The notes: a model not told the origin generated them from the letters alone. DNA of 32,607 bases from Halosimplex carlsbadense 2-9-1 (GCF_000337455.1 NZ_AOIU01000020.1:1-32607); one strand, 5' to 3'; numbered from the stretch's first letter, positions 1 through 7,701 are shown. Program-made: numbers and translations.

Positions 1-25
1 GTCTAATCCCACATACATAATCACG

Positions 26-901
26 ATGTCAGATGAACAGGACTGCCCGGTTTGCGGCGGCCAGCACGCCGGCCGGGTAGAGCATCGAATCACCCACGAC
101 GACGGTCTTGTCGACGATCCTATACTGAATCAGATCGAAGGCTGCGTCGAACACGTCGAACGGGAGGGGAACGTGTGGGCCGTCGTCTACCTCCACCATC
201 TCGAGGACGACGTCCACCGACTCACCAGCCGGTTCAGCGACTACTACGCCGGCCACGAACTCCGGGTAGAGCGCGTCGACGACCGCGGCTATGGTGACGA
301 CGGGGAGCTGCGGCTGGGGCTGACGACCGGCAACGAACACCCCAGCGTCCGCGTCTGCCTCCCACCACAGGTAGCGCGCCAGCTCACCAGCCTCACAGGG
401 AAGTGGGAGACGATCTACGAACCGGGGCTGTTCGACCGGGAAACAGCCCCAGAGATCGCCGCCGATGTCCTTGACGTTGAACGTGCCCGGTTGGAGCGGA
501 CGATCGACGATCAGCTGGACGGAATGGGTGGCCGCCAGCCGTGGAACCCGGAACGGGCCGTCGCGAACGATTCTGGCGTGGAACACGTGGCCGACGGTCG
601 GGATGTCCTCCGGCTTCGCGACGACCACGCGGACACGTACGTCGCGCCGGCCGGTGACGGGGATTTTGGCCCGTGGGTGCGGGCGAAAGTACCTCTACGG
701 GCCGCCGACGATCCCGGCCGCGACGACGTCGACGTGGATCTAGTTGAGTTGGAGAACGTCGCGTTCCACCTTTGTCGGCGGGCGGCCACTGTCGATGTCC
801 TATCGTGGGAGGGGACGCCAGACGGCGTCGTGCAGGCCGTGTTCGAGGAACGCGATGCATCGGTCGAATCCTTCGAGGGAATCGTTGGCGACGCTGACTG
901 A
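26..901 (+). CDS. Acidic protein with N-terminal zinc knuckle, unknown function
   Basis: A 291-residue protein that I do not recognise. It opens with a CPVCGG knuckle (Cys7, Cys10) followed by His14, a form common at the N-terminus of small haloarchaeal proteins and able to hold one zinc with other ligands. The rest is a soluble acidic protein without transmembrane segments. A middle part (about 80-125) looks beta-rich. No catalytic motif is evident. The ATG at 26 follows an AT-rich stretch (tacataatc) only a few bases upstream, so the promoter may lie partly outside the window. The long overlapping ORFs on the other strand and frame are arginine/proline-rich GC shadows. The gene is real by composition; its function is unknown. 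Confidence 0.8.
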   Translation: MSDEQDCPVCGGQHAGRVEHRITHDDGLVDDPILNQIEGCVEHVEREGNVWAVVYLHHLEDDVHRLTSRFSDYYAGHELRVERVDDRGYGDDGELRLGLTTGNEHPSVRVCLPPQVARQLTSLTGKWETIYEPGLFDRETAPEIAADVLDVERARLERTIDDQLDGMGGRQPWNPERAVANDSGVEHVADGRDVLRLRDDHADTYVAPAGDGDFGPWVRAKVPLRAADDPGRDDVDVDLVELENVAFHLCRRAATVDVLSWEGTPDGVVQAVFEERDASVESFEGIVGDAD

Positions 902-967
902 CCCGGAGAAGAAACCGATAGGGGTGCGGACGGGACACCTTTGGCGGGCGGCGGTCAACACGTGGGT

Positions 968-1222
968 ATGACCGGTCGGGGACGTGACTTGTCGGGGCAG
1001 ATCCTCCTGTTCGTCGTGGTTGTGGTCATCCTGTTTGCGGGTTTCGCGGGGATGAACGCGCTTATGGGGTCGTCGACGGTCGAGGCAGGCGACCCTCTGT
1101 ACAACGCGACCGGACAGTTCGTGGCGGATTGGACGGACGCCGCTTTGCTGGCGTTCAGCGTGTGCGCGGGCGTGATTGGGGTGGTTCTCTCCTACCTGTA
1201 CGTGCTACGCGACGGTCGGTGA
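968..1222 (+). CDS. Small two-helix membrane protein
   Basis: An 84-residue protein with two hydrophobic segments, at about residues 10-32 (rich in V, L, I, F) and 56-79, joined by a polar loop. It is predicted to sit in the cytoplasmic membrane. I chose the ATG at 968 over the in-frame TTG at 941 because only the ATG gives a normal short N-terminus before the first helix. The 14 bases ending at this ATG (AACACGTGGGTATG) recur exactly before another two-helix membrane protein at 28293. That suggests a shared translation or transcription signal or a common origin of the two gene starts. The family is not recognised; holin-like or pilin-like roles would be guesses. Confidence 0.65.
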   Translation: MTGRGRDLSGQILLFVVVVVILFAGFAGMNALMGSSTVEAGDPLYNATGQFVADWTDAALLAFSVCAGVIGVVLSYLYVLRDGR

Positions 1223-1322
1223 TTATGTCATGCCTCCATCCGTTCAAACCCCCCTTGTAGCGCCAATGCCCGACACTATACATAAGAAAAATGGTAATAA
1301 TGTGGCCGCCGATACGGGAGGT

Positions 1323-1703
1323 ATGGTGCCAATCAGTCGCGAAGAAGTGGACACAACCGCCCAGCGGCTATACGAAGAACTTGAAGAGATACAGAAAGAC
1401 CTCGAGCCAGAACACCCATCCGCATCAGCCCGCGTTGCAGCGTCGCACACGCTTTTGCTCCGTGTAGAGCACGGTGATCCGTGGCCACGGTACGTGACTG
1501 CCCGACTCGAGGCTGCAGAGCGGACGCTTGAACGGGCACTGGACGATCTGATTGAGGACGGAATGAAGGACAGGTTCCGGGACGTGGAGGCCGTTCGTGG
1601 GGGCGTCGAAGACCTTTGCGCGACCGTTGATGAAATCGAGCGCGGGGACATCGATGACGACGATCGGTGGCAGTGGCGGGATGAGTACTGCAGTCAGGAG
1701 TAG
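1323..1703 (+). CDS. Helical acidic protein, unknown function
   Basis: A 126-residue, largely alpha-helical acidic protein from the ATG at 1323. An open frame extends upstream to 1176, but the added residues overlap the previous gene and have an atypical composition. The stretch before the chosen ATG contains a plausible TATA region (cactatacataag, about 1273-1285). GGAGG lies directly against the ATG, too close to act as a normal Shine-Dalgarno. Its architecture of amphipathic helices with many Glu/Arg pairs is like the minus-strand proteins ending at 6339 and 8977. Those are probably the same kind of small helical protein, but homology is not demonstrated. Function unknown. Confidence 0.65.
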   Translation: MVPISREEVDTTAQRLYEELEEIQKDLEPEHPSASARVAASHTLLLRVEHGDPWPRYVTARLEAAERTLERALDDLIEDGMKDRFRDVEAVRGGVEDLCATVDEIERGDIDDDDRWQWRDEYCSQE

Positions 1704-1754
1704 CCGCGATCGGCGGCACCGATGAGCGACCACCCCTCCTCGACTTGCTTAGGG

Positions 1755-2597
1755 TTACTCGAAGACCGCGTATTCTTCCGCGTCGTCCCACACGTCTTCC
1801 CACGGCTGGCGGAATTTCTCCGTTGACTCGAACTCCACCACGTACGTCGGATCGCTGCCGGCGGCGTGGAGTGAGTTCCCGACAGCGAAGCACTGGTTAT
1901 CGACGAACAGGAGGCGGTCGTGCGACTTACTGCTCCGCCGCACCTCGATCCGGTGATCAGAGTGCTGGACTAGCTTCTCCGCAGCATCAGTTAGATCCTC
2001 TTTCCGGCCCTGTGTCAGAATCCGCTTGTCGACGTCTTCAGGGGCCTGTTTGAGATACACGATGGATTCTTCGTCGGCGTAGGCGTCGATGATGAAGACC
2101 TCTTCAGAAGCCTGAGCGACACGATTCTTGGTGCGGACGTAGAATTCGACCTCCTGATTGCTGCCGAACACGCGCGGCGTCGCCGGCACGATGTCGTCCG
2201 GATCGATCGCGGGGAGTTCCCCGTTGCCGTTCCCTTCCTCCATTTCCTCCAACCGGTCGACGTGGTCATAGGGGTCAGGAGAGTCATCATCGTCCTTGAA
2301 GTCGTCGTAGATGTACCTCATCATTCGGAAACAGACCGTTTCGTCTTCTTCGTACAGCCAGATGAAGAAGTCCAGTGTGACCTCCAACCGACTGCGCCGA
2401 CCCATAATCGACCCCATTATCGAAGTCATCTCCAGACCGTCCTCTGCTTTCTTGAGGAGGCGCTGGATGCGGGTGTTTTCGCTGTCGTACACCCCGTGAT
2501 TGGTCAGTAGAAGCAGCCAGTACGACCGGGGGAGATCGAGGTCGCTGACCCAGAGGGCGAACTGGCCGACAATCGGTTGTTTGGGGTCTTGTTCCAT
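1755..2597 (-). CDS. PLD-like (HDR-type) domain protein
   Basis: A 280-residue protein read from the ATG at 2597. The reverse strand shows a TATA-like TTTTAAAC about 30 nt before that ATG, which supports a leaderless start rather than the longer frame from 2672. The C-terminal half resembles phospholipase-D-like domains: a buried strand FIIDAYADE (168-176), then SHDRLLFVD (225-233) and VGNSLHAAG (239-247). This is the pattern in which HDR replaces the classic HxK and is followed by a Gly-Asn/Ala-Ser-Leu turn. Members of this group are often found in nuclease or phage-defence contexts. The N-terminal 140 residues are not recognised. The gene is divergent from the DUF433 gene at 2708 and shares a short promoter region with it. 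Enzyme activity is inferred only from the motif. Confidence 0.65.
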   Translation of the reverse strand: MEQDPKQPIVGQFALWVSDLDLPRSYWLLLLTNHGVYDSENTRIQRLLKKAEDGLEMTSIMGSIMGRRSRLEVTLDFFIWLYEEDETVCFRMMRYIYDDFKDDDDSPDPYDHVDRLEEMEEGNGNGELPAIDPDDIVPATPRVFGSNQEVEFYVRTKNRVAQASEEVFIIDAYADEESIVYLKQAPEDVDKRILTQGRKEDLTDAAEKLVQHSDHRIEVRRSSKSHDRLLFVDNQCFAVGNSLHAAGSDPTYVVEFESTEKFRQPWEDVWDDAEEYAVFE

Positions 2598-2707
2598 ACT
2601 GATAGGATACGAACCTGATTGTTTAAAACACGTGACTGGCACGCACGTGAACGCTCCAGTACGGTCAGCCACCCATCGTTAAGACCGCAGACGGCCATTA
2701 CCTCCGT
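2598..2707. promoter_or_regulatory. Divergent promoter region between PLD-like and DUF433 genes
   Basis: 110 nt separate two divergent start codons (2597 minus, 2708 plus). The minus-strand promoter is seen as gtttaaaacacg around 2620-2631. The plus-strand one is probably around cgttaagacc, at 2677-2686. Both would give transcripts starting at or near the start codon. Divergent sharing suggests joint control of the two genes, but no clear operator dyad is visible. Confidence 0.5.
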
Positions 2708-3016
2708 ATGAGCGGGGAGATCGCCCGCGATGCGGACGTGATGGACGGCCAGCCACGCGTCCGGGGGCGGCGGATCGGCGTCCATCACGTCGTCGGCCAG
2801 CTCGAAGCCCACGACGGCGACCGCGAACAGGTCGCCCACCTGTTCAACCTCGACGTCGACGCCGTCGACGCCGCCGTGGAGTACGCCAGCGAACACCCGG
2901 ACGTCATAGAGCAGGTGCAGCAGGAGAAGCGGGCGTCCCGTGACCGGGTGCGCGAACAGGCGACGTACCCGCCGGGCGTTACCCCGCCGCTGCAGGAGAA
3001 CGACGACGGGGAGTAG
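2708..3016 (+). CDS. DUF433 family protein (antitoxin-like DNA-binding)
   Basis: A 102-residue protein. Residues 5-65 match the DUF433 pattern: an opening RDADVMDGQPRVRGRRIGV, a helical segment, and HLFNLDVDAVDAAVEYASEHPD. This resembles the helix-turn-helix of antitoxins that pair with PIN-like DUF5615 toxins. The C-terminal 35 residues are a charged tail. No DUF5615 or other PIN toxin lies next to it, so it is either an orphan antitoxin or works with the divergent PLD-like gene. The ATG at 2708 is the first start in frame and follows the shared divergent promoter. The fold assignment is fairly confident; the partner is unknown. Confidence 0.75.
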   Translation: MSGEIARDADVMDGQPRVRGRRIGVHHVVGQLEAHDGDREQVAHLFNLDVDAVDAAVEYASEHPDVIEQVQQEKRASRDRVREQATYPPGVTPPLQENDDGE

Positions 3017-3253
3017 TCCGCGACACCGTCACCGGGTGGGGGCGCGAAATGTGTATATCGAGATGGAGTTTATTCGGGTGTTTTCGGCGGCCATCCCAGT
3101 CTTAGACGGTCGAATCAGGGGGTTTCGCGGTCGTTTTCGGAGTTCGATCGAATAGGAGGACGGATTTTGGGTGCTGTATGGTGGAGTAGCACCGCTGATT
3201 AGCAGTTCTATCTGCCTTCATATATCCATATAAAGGCTTGCCTACTTGGTTCA
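3017..3253. other. Intergenic region with no convincing gene
   Basis: About 240 nt that is relatively AT-rich for the window. An open frame of about 30 codons from an ATG at 3064 has no promoter support and atypical composition, so it is not called. The segment ends with the first copy of a 20-bp hairpin motif (3197-3216) and AT-rich catatatccatataaagg at about 3219-3237, before the promoter block at 3254. Confidence 0.5.
3197..3216. repeat. Direct repeat copy 1 (GATTAGCAG..ATCTGC motif)
   Basis: GATTAGCAGTTCTATCTGCC. It matches the motif at 3330-3349 at 16 of 20 positions, and each copy can fold on GCAG/CTGC arms. The two copies flank the promoter block at 3254-3276, one upstream of it and one in the transcribed leader, which is the arrangement expected of operator sites. 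Confidence 0.55.
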
Positions 3254-3276
3254 TCCACTATCGGGAAGGGTTTAAG
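3254..3276 (+). promoter_or_regulatory. Repeated promoter block, copy A
   Basis: A 23-bp block: TCCACTATCGGG, then AAGGG, then TTTAAG (TATA box at 3271-3276). It is one of six copies in the window and the most diverged in the first half. The sequence after the box (TTAAACAGGC) matches copy D at 30568. Transcription should start near 3298-3303, well before the ATG at 3422, leaving a leader of about 120 nt. Confidence 0.6.
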
Positions 3277-3327
3277 TTAAACAGGCAACTATTTGTAGGT
3301 GAAGGCAGGCGCGTGGTATCAGATACA

Positions 3328-3355
3328 CAGATTAGCAGAGTTATCTGCGAATCTG
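3328..3355 (+). promoter_or_regulatory. Strong hairpin in the leader of the 3422 gene
   Basis: Arms CAGATT-a-GCAGA (3328-3339) and TCTGC-g-AATCTG (3344-3355) pair over 11 bp with a single mismatch, closing a GTTA loop. It lies between the predicted transcription start (about 3300) and the likely start codon at 3422. It contains the second copy of the GATTAGCAG motif. It could be an RNA element or a DNA operator placed downstream of the start site. Confidence 0.55.
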
Positions 3356-3421
3356 GTACTAGACACGTGCCACCACGGCACGCACACAGACCACGCACCC
3401 GCCGCACCCGACGACCTACCA

Positions 3422-4672
3422 ATGACCCAGAACACCGCTAACAAAGGAGGTGACCCTGACAAGACGCAAACCAGCTCTGACGACACTGACGCCGAACAGA
3501 ACTCCAACGACACCCACCCGCTAGCCCAGCCCCCGGAGTACGACGAAACGACCGGCTCGAGCGGGAGTGCCAGCACGGAACGCGACGCCCCGGACGCTGG
3601 CGACGACGACCAGCCCGCCGACACCGATGAGGAACCTGACGCGGGGGCCGACCGCGACCGCGAAGTCGTCGACGGCCTGTCTATGGGGGAGTACCTAGCC
3701 CTCCCGCCGGCCGAACGCCCCACCCTCGACACGGACGCTGGCGACGCTGACAGCGACACGGAGAACATCACCCGTGGCGACGGCATCGCCGTCGACGGCG
3801 TACGGAGTGAGGAGGATATGGCCCTTGAGATGACCCGGTCGGAAGCATTCCGCGAACAGTTCCGCGACGTGATCGAAGGCGTGTTCCACGACGCCGATGT
3901 GGTGGTCTGCCCCGAAGAATCGACGAAGAACATCGTCGCAGACGGCGGCGAAGAAACGGAGCTGCAGCGCGGGCTTCGCGTGATCGACATCGCGGGAACG
4001 GACTGGCTGGTGATCGACCGCGACCACCCTCCCCTATCGATCCCGCAGCGCGTCCGTGAACGACGTGAGGATGAGCTGACCGGCTTCTCGATTCGCTACG
4101 GGACGGGCGGCGGCAACCAGTCGGAGTACCACAAGCTAGTCCGGGCGCACCGGATGGACGCCGTCGAACCGCCTGTTGCGTACGCGTTCGGCGTTCACGC
4201 GCCCGTCCCCGACGGCCACCGCAACGACGATGAGTACGTCCCGGCGCTGGAGTACATCTGCCTAATCAACGGGCGGAAGCTGGCGCGGCTACTGGCCGAA
4301 GGCGAAATCGCGCACACCCAGCCGATCGGCAACACCGACGCCAGCGGCACGGGCGACGGCACGCAGGCCGTGTACATCCCGCCGTTCATCCTTCGAGAGC
4401 ACGACCTGATTATGTGGGAGACGGGAGAGTGGCAGGGCGACGTCATCGTCGATGAGGACGGCGTCATCCACCGTCACGCGGGCCGGGGGTACACGGACTA
4501 CGACTGCGACGACCGCCGAACGCACGACTTGACCGCGTGGAGCGACGCGCCGGAACCGGCGGAGTACTGTGACACGTGCTGGCCCAGTGAGCCGGAGGGC
4601 ATTCCGGACGACGTCCTCGACGAAGAGGACGTGGGACTCGAACTAGACACCAACGCGGACATCGATCTGTAG
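3422..4672 (+). CDS. Large acidic orphan protein
   Basis: A 416-residue protein from the ATG at 3422. The frame is open back to a GTG at 3299. The upstream codons are AT-rich and the residues (W, Y, H, I) are unlike the acidic Asp/Thr/Asn-rich N-terminus that begins at the ATG, so I prefer 3422 with a structured leader. Residues 1-130 are low-complexity, acidic and probably disordered. The C-terminal 270 residues look folded, with a possible zinc pair near the end (Cys-Asp-Thr-Cys, preceded by Asp-Cys-Asp-Asp). No family is recognised. The gene is driven by promoter block A, shared with a TFB-like gene and several other orphans, so it belongs to the same putative regulon. Confidence 0.75.
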   Translation: MTQNTANKGGDPDKTQTSSDDTDAEQNSNDTHPLAQPPEYDETTGSSGSASTERDAPDAGDDDQPADTDEEPDAGADRDREVVDGLSMGEYLALPPAERPTLDTDAGDADSDTENITRGDGIAVDGVRSEEDMALEMTRSEAFREQFRDVIEGVFHDADVVVCPEESTKNIVADGGEETELQRGLRVIDIAGTDWLVIDRDHPPLSIPQRVRERREDELTGFSIRYGTGGGNQSEYHKLVRAHRMDAVEPPVAYAFGVHAPVPDGHRNDDEYVPALEYICLINGRKLARLLAEGEIAHTQPIGNTDASGTGDGTQAVYIPPFILREHDLIMWETGEWQGDVIVDEDGVIHRHAGRGYTDYDCDDRRTHDLTAWSDAPEPAEYCDTCWPSEPEGIPDDVLDEEDVGLELDTNADIDL

Positions 4673-4741
4673 GCGACTCTCCCCCGGCGACGCGATACGA
4701 TTATACCGCTGTATTGTAAAGTAATTAATGTAAAATATAAT

Positions 4742-5452
4742 ATGTTTAGTAGAGTGGTCGAATCGGTCACGAAACCGGGATGGCCCCGCGCCGCCGCCGT
4801 GACAGCTGCCGTTGTCGGCATCGTGCTTGGCGCTCTGTTCGGCACGATGGCCTTTGTCCGATGGCTCACCGGCGGGGACATCGGCTTGTTCGTGGTGGTG
4901 GCGTGCGGGTGTCTGTGTGCATTCGCAGCTGGCATCGCGTTCGCCACCGCAGCCGGGTTTACTGACAGTTTCCGCGTCCATCCTCGACGTCGGCATATTC
5001 CCGTGATTGTGGGGACAGTGACGGGGATGTATGCACTGACGTGGCTGGGTATGACCATCGCCGCAACCATCGACATCCCGGTCTCTCTGATGGTGCCGCA
5101 CACATCTGGTTCTCCCCCGTCCGCCGTCATTGCCGGTGTGCTGGTCGCGATCCTGTTGATTGGGCCAGTCGAGGAACTACTGTTCCGTGGTATCCTGATG
5201 GACGCGATTTCCCGGGCGTCTGATTGGAGAACGGGTGTCGGGGTCTCCACGATCGTGTTCGCCGTGCTGCACGCGGTTCCGCTTGGCAGTATCGACCTCA
5301 CGGTTGTGGTGTACGTGGCCTGCGTCGCTGTTGGTGGAGGCATTCTAGGAATCGTGTATCACCGAACCCGTCATCTTGGAGTGGTCGCGTTGATTCACGG
5401 CCTCTACGACGCGGTCATCATCGTTGCGGCGGCGGGCTACCTTCCTCTTTGA
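4742..5452 (+). CDS. CPBP family intramembrane metalloprotease (CAAX/Abi)
   Basis: A 236-residue membrane protein with roughly six to seven hydrophobic segments. It shows the hallmark CPBP motifs in order: EELLFRG with Glu144, Glu145 and Arg149; FAVLH ending in His177; and HGLYD with His219 and Asp223. These residues form the metal-dependent active site of Rce1-like intramembrane proteases. Family members process prenylated proteins or act in bacteriocin immunity and similar defence or self-protection roles. The ATG at 4742 directly follows an AT-rich promoter (gtaaagtaattaatg), consistent with a leaderless mRNA. No obvious substrate is encoded nearby. It sits between an orphan gene and a toxin-antitoxin pair. 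Confidence 0.88.
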   Translation: MFSRVVESVTKPGWPRAAAVTAAVVGIVLGALFGTMAFVRWLTGGDIGLFVVVACGCLCAFAAGIAFATAAGFTDSFRVHPRRRHIPVIVGTVTGMYALTWLGMTIAATIDIPVSLMVPHTSGSPPSAVIAGVLVAILLIGPVEELLFRGILMDAISRASDWRTGVGVSTIVFAVLHAVPLGSIDLTVVVYVACVAVGGGILGIVYHRTRHLGVVALIHGLYDAVIIVAAAGYLPL

Positions 5453-5510
5453 CCACTCTCAGTACTCTCGAAGTCAGCGTAACCGCAACCGTGAAGTAAG
5501 AGCGCGTGGA

Positions 5511-5532
5511 GTATTACTTGTATGAGTAATAC
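5511..5532. promoter_or_regulatory. Palindromic operator over the vapB start codon
   Basis: GTATTACT (5511-5518) and AGTAATAC (5525-5532) are perfect 8-bp inverted arms around TGTATG, which contains the vapB ATG at 5522. AbrB-type antitoxins usually autorepress by binding such dyads. The position would block both transcription initiation of a leaderless mRNA and, as a hairpin, access to the start codon. Confidence 0.7.
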
Positions 5533-5818
5533 TGCATCGGACAACGGAGAAGAGGGGCGTGTCGTGAGCGTGTCCGAAAAGGGGCAGGCGACGATCCCCA
5601 AGCAGTTGCGCGAAAAGTACGGAATCACGACGCCGGGCAAGGTGCGAATCCACGAAAACGAAGACGGGGAGATCGTCGTCGAACCCGTCCCGTCGCTGCG
5701 GGAGTTCCGTGGCGCCGCCAGTAGCGACCGCCGTGGAACGGACATCCTCGACGAAAGCCGGGAGAAAGACCGGGAGCGCGACGAACGGCTCGAACGCGAC
5801 CGCGGGGACGGGGAGTGA
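5522..5818 (+). CDS. vapB: AbrB/SpoVT-fold antitoxin (VapB-like)
   Basis: A 98-residue protein. Residues 12-55 form a SpoVT-AbrB swapped-hairpin DNA-binding domain, recognised by VSEKGQATIPKQLREKYGI, then PGKVRIHENEDGEIVVEPV. The charged tail (56-98) is the usual toxin-binding part. It should neutralise the PIN-domain toxin that starts three bases after its stop codon and repress the shared operon. The start codon lies inside an 8+8 bp palindrome. Both genes match a standard type II toxin-antitoxin operon in length and order. Confidence 0.9.
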   Translation: MSNTASDNGEEGRVVSVSEKGQATIPKQLREKYGITTPGKVRIHENEDGEIVVEPVPSLREFRGAASSDRRGTDILDESREKDRERDERLERDRGDGE

Positions 5819-5821
5819 CGG

Positions 5822-6232
5822 ATGGCCGTCGACGACATCGTTGTTGACGCCGAACCGTTGATTGCGTACTACTGGGACGAAGCGGGTGCCGACACCGTGG
5901 ACGACGTCCTCGAGGAGGTCGAAACCGGCCACCGCGACGGCGCGATCAGCACCGTCACCTGCACGGAGGTGGAGTACGTGTGCGCCCGCGACGACCCGGA
6001 ACAGGCGTCCGCGTACGTCGACCGCATCCGGAACTGGTTCACGGTCGTCGACGCAGAAACGGTGTGGCGGGAGGCGGCCGCGTTCAAACGCGACCATACC
6101 GTCGCGCTGGGTGACGCCTATACGCTAGCGACCGCCGCCGAATGGGACGCGACCGCGTACGTCGGGGCCGACGACGACTACGACGACATCACCAGCGTAG
6201 AGATAGAGCGGTTCCGACAGGACGGCGTCTAA
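5822..6232 (+). CDS. vapC: PIN-domain ribonuclease toxin (VapC-like)
   Basis: A 136-residue PIN domain. The acidic metal-binding residues are in the expected places: Asp9 in the first strand (IVVDAEPLIAYYW), Glu49 (CTEVEYVC), Asp98 (LGDAYTLATA) and an Asp cluster at 117-119 (VGADDDYD). VapC toxins cleave RNA, typically tRNA or rRNA, when freed from the antitoxin. The start is three bases after the vapB stop, so the pair is cotranscribed and translationally coupled. All catalytic acids are present, so it is probably active. Confidence 0.9.
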   Translation: MAVDDIVVDAEPLIAYYWDEAGADTVDDVLEEVETGHRDGAISTVTCTEVEYVCARDDPEQASAYVDRIRNWFTVVDAETVWREAAAFKRDHTVALGDAYTLATAAEWDATAYVGADDDYDDITSVEIERFRQDGV

Positions 6233-6338
6233 CACACCGGAGGGCAGGAGGATCGACGCGACGACGGGTTTTCAGCGACGCAACCACCGGGGGTAGTGCC
6301 GAATATTCACCGTTCCAGCCGTGATTATGCGCCGGGTT

Positions 6339-6863
6339 CTACCCGGCGGCCAGATCGCCGGCGTTGAACAGGGCGCGTTGGATGTCGTCGATCGCGACGA
6401 TGACTTCCTCGACCTCTTCCATAGCCGTGTAATCATCCGTCGCGTCCCGTGCGTGCTCAAGCGCCAGTGCGGCCAGCCGGAGGGACTCCCGGTACACCCC
6501 ACCGGGTGATTCGGGTTCGCTCTCCACCGCGTTGAACAAGATGAATTCCGCCATCTCCACGTACGGGCGGACGTCCGGATCGTCCCGCACCGCGTCATCA
6601 TCGGCAACCCTGTTGCAGTCGTTGACGATTTCGGTGAGGCGGTCACGGACGTCGTCGTGGGTCAGGTGGGAGTCCGGGACTGGTTCGTAGTCCTCCCAGT
6701 CGTCCAGCACCAGTTCGGCGGCGTCCAGCCCGCGAAGGACGCGCTCCGCGCGGCGTGTCGTCTCACGCATCGGGTGTTCCTCACGGATCTCCTCTATCAT
6801 CGCGTGGAGGTCGGCCAGCCCATCGCGTGCGCGTTCGAGTTTGTCAGGGTCGGTTTCAGTCAC
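6339..6863 (-). CDS. Helical acidic protein, unknown function
   Basis: About 174 residues from a GTG at 6863, an all-helical acidic protein rich in Glu, Arg and Ala. The frame is open to 7019, but the upstream residues include a stretch read through a TTCTTAA promoter-like dyad (6936-6960), so they cannot be coding if that is the promoter. The true start could also be an internal ATG. No motif is recognised. It converges on the VapC gene, with about 100 nt between the two stop codons. Confidence 0.6.
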   Translation of the reverse strand: MTETDPDKLERARDGLADLHAMIEEIREEHPMRETTRRAERVLRGLDAAELVLDDWEDYEPVPDSHLTHDDVRDRLTEIVNDCNRVADDDAVRDDPDVRPYVEMAEFILFNAVESEPESPGGVYRESLRLAALALEHARDATDDYTAMEEVEEVIVAIDDIQRALFNAGDLAAG

Positions 6864-6935
6864 AGTCCGTGCGTCGTCGTCGCTGTACTTGTCGCTTGGC
6901 GTAAGTATTAGGTGGGTGGGTCGTCCCGCCGCCTG

Positions 6936-6960
6936 CCTATGGTTAAGAATAAGGATAAGC
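6936..6960. repeat. TTCTTAA-type AT-rich element
   Basis: CCTATGGTTAAGAATA (6936-6951) is the exact reverse complement of 17605-17620. TTAAGAATAAGGATA (6943-6957) also matches 19098-19112. The element serves as the likely TATA region of the minus-strand gene below it. It is one of a family of related sites found in intergenic DNA across the window. Confidence 0.55.
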
Positions 6961-7026
6961 ATACGAACCGGGTAGTGTGACGCGCTGACGGTGAAACAGC
7001 GTGGAGCCGGCGCTACCACCCCTTAG

Positions 7027-7051
7027 ACCGACATTTCTATTTGATGTGAGA
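7027..7051. promoter_or_regulatory. ACCGACATT..ATTTGATGT element before the first TFB-like gene
   Basis: ACCGACATT and ATTTGATGTGAGA, separated by three bases, lie 18-42 nt before the ATG at 7069. Nearly the same sequence (ACCGACATT directly followed by ATTTGATGT, then CAGA) occurs at 27683-27704, in front of the minus-strand winged-helix regulator. In both places it covers the expected TATA position. Confidence 0.5.
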
Positions 7052-7068
7052 AGAATAGTATCAAACGT

Positions 7069-7674
7069 ATGTCAGATATGCATTCTGAGATTGCTGGAAT
7101 CTGCGACGCGGTCGGCATGGACAGTGACATCCGGGAACAGGCAATCACCCTGCTCGAGGAAGTGGACGATGACGTGACCGACACTCACCAAGCAGACGTC
7201 GTCGCCGCCAGCGCGATCCACGCCGCCGGCGTGATCGAAGACGCGGACGTGACGGTCGATGCACTCAACGACGCCGCCGCCGGCGTCAGCCGGGACGTCC
7301 GTGATGCGTGCCTTGACGCCGCCGGGGTTAGCAGCTCCCCGCATCTCCGCGGCCGGCACGACCACAGTGTCGTCGGCCAAACCGAAGACGTCCTCAACCA
7401 CGTGGAGACGATCCACAGTCGGATCGGTCGCGCCCCGGAGTCCTGCGTGGAGGCCGCTGAACGGGTGCTGAGCGAACACGGTGATGACTGGTGGGCGGAT
7501 ATGACGGTAGAGGTTGCGGCGGCGTGCCTGTACTACCGGGTCGCGGCTGCGGCAGGGGTTGACGTCGATGTCACGCAGGAGGATGTCGCGGACGCGGCTG
7601 GCGTCAGTACCCAGATCATCCGTGTGCAGCACGACCGGGTGCCCAGTTTCGATCCGTTCGATCTCTTGTGCTGA
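7069..7674 (+). CDS. TFB-core-like protein 1 (two cyclin-type repeats, no zinc ribbon)
   Basis: A 201-residue protein. Residues about 20-85 and 105-190 resemble cyclin repeats of archaeal TFB/eukaryotic TFIIB. The second is clearest: EVAAACLYYRVAA (148-160), then VTQEDVADAAGVSTQIIR, which matches the TFB pattern AAAALYAA, then a Q-x-x-VADVAGV helix-turn-helix. The end (HDRVP) matches RERVPF and RDRVPF in the longer paralogues at 11761 and 13688. The N-terminal zinc ribbon and B-reader that bind RNA polymerase in true TFB are absent, and the total is about two-thirds of a TFB. It may bind TBP-promoter or DNA without recruiting polymerase normally. The family is confident; the role is inferred. 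Confidence 0.75.
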   Translation: MSDMHSEIAGICDAVGMDSDIREQAITLLEEVDDDVTDTHQADVVAASAIHAAGVIEDADVTVDALNDAAAGVSRDVRDACLDAAGVSSSPHLRGRHDHSVVGQTEDVLNHVETIHSRIGRAPESCVEAAERVLSEHGDDWWADMTVEVAAACLYYRVAAAAGVDVDVTQEDVADAAGVSTQIIRVQHDRVPSFDPFDLLC

Positions 7675-7701
7675 CTGCCGGTCGGGTATCGCCCACTCCT
7701 A

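Noticed and set aside
3299..3421. Upstream extension of the 3422 gene to a GTG at 3299
   Set aside because: The added 41 codons are AT-rich, not acidic, and contain a strong hairpin and a repeat also found outside the frame. The GTG does sit near the expected transcription start, so this is not fully excluded.
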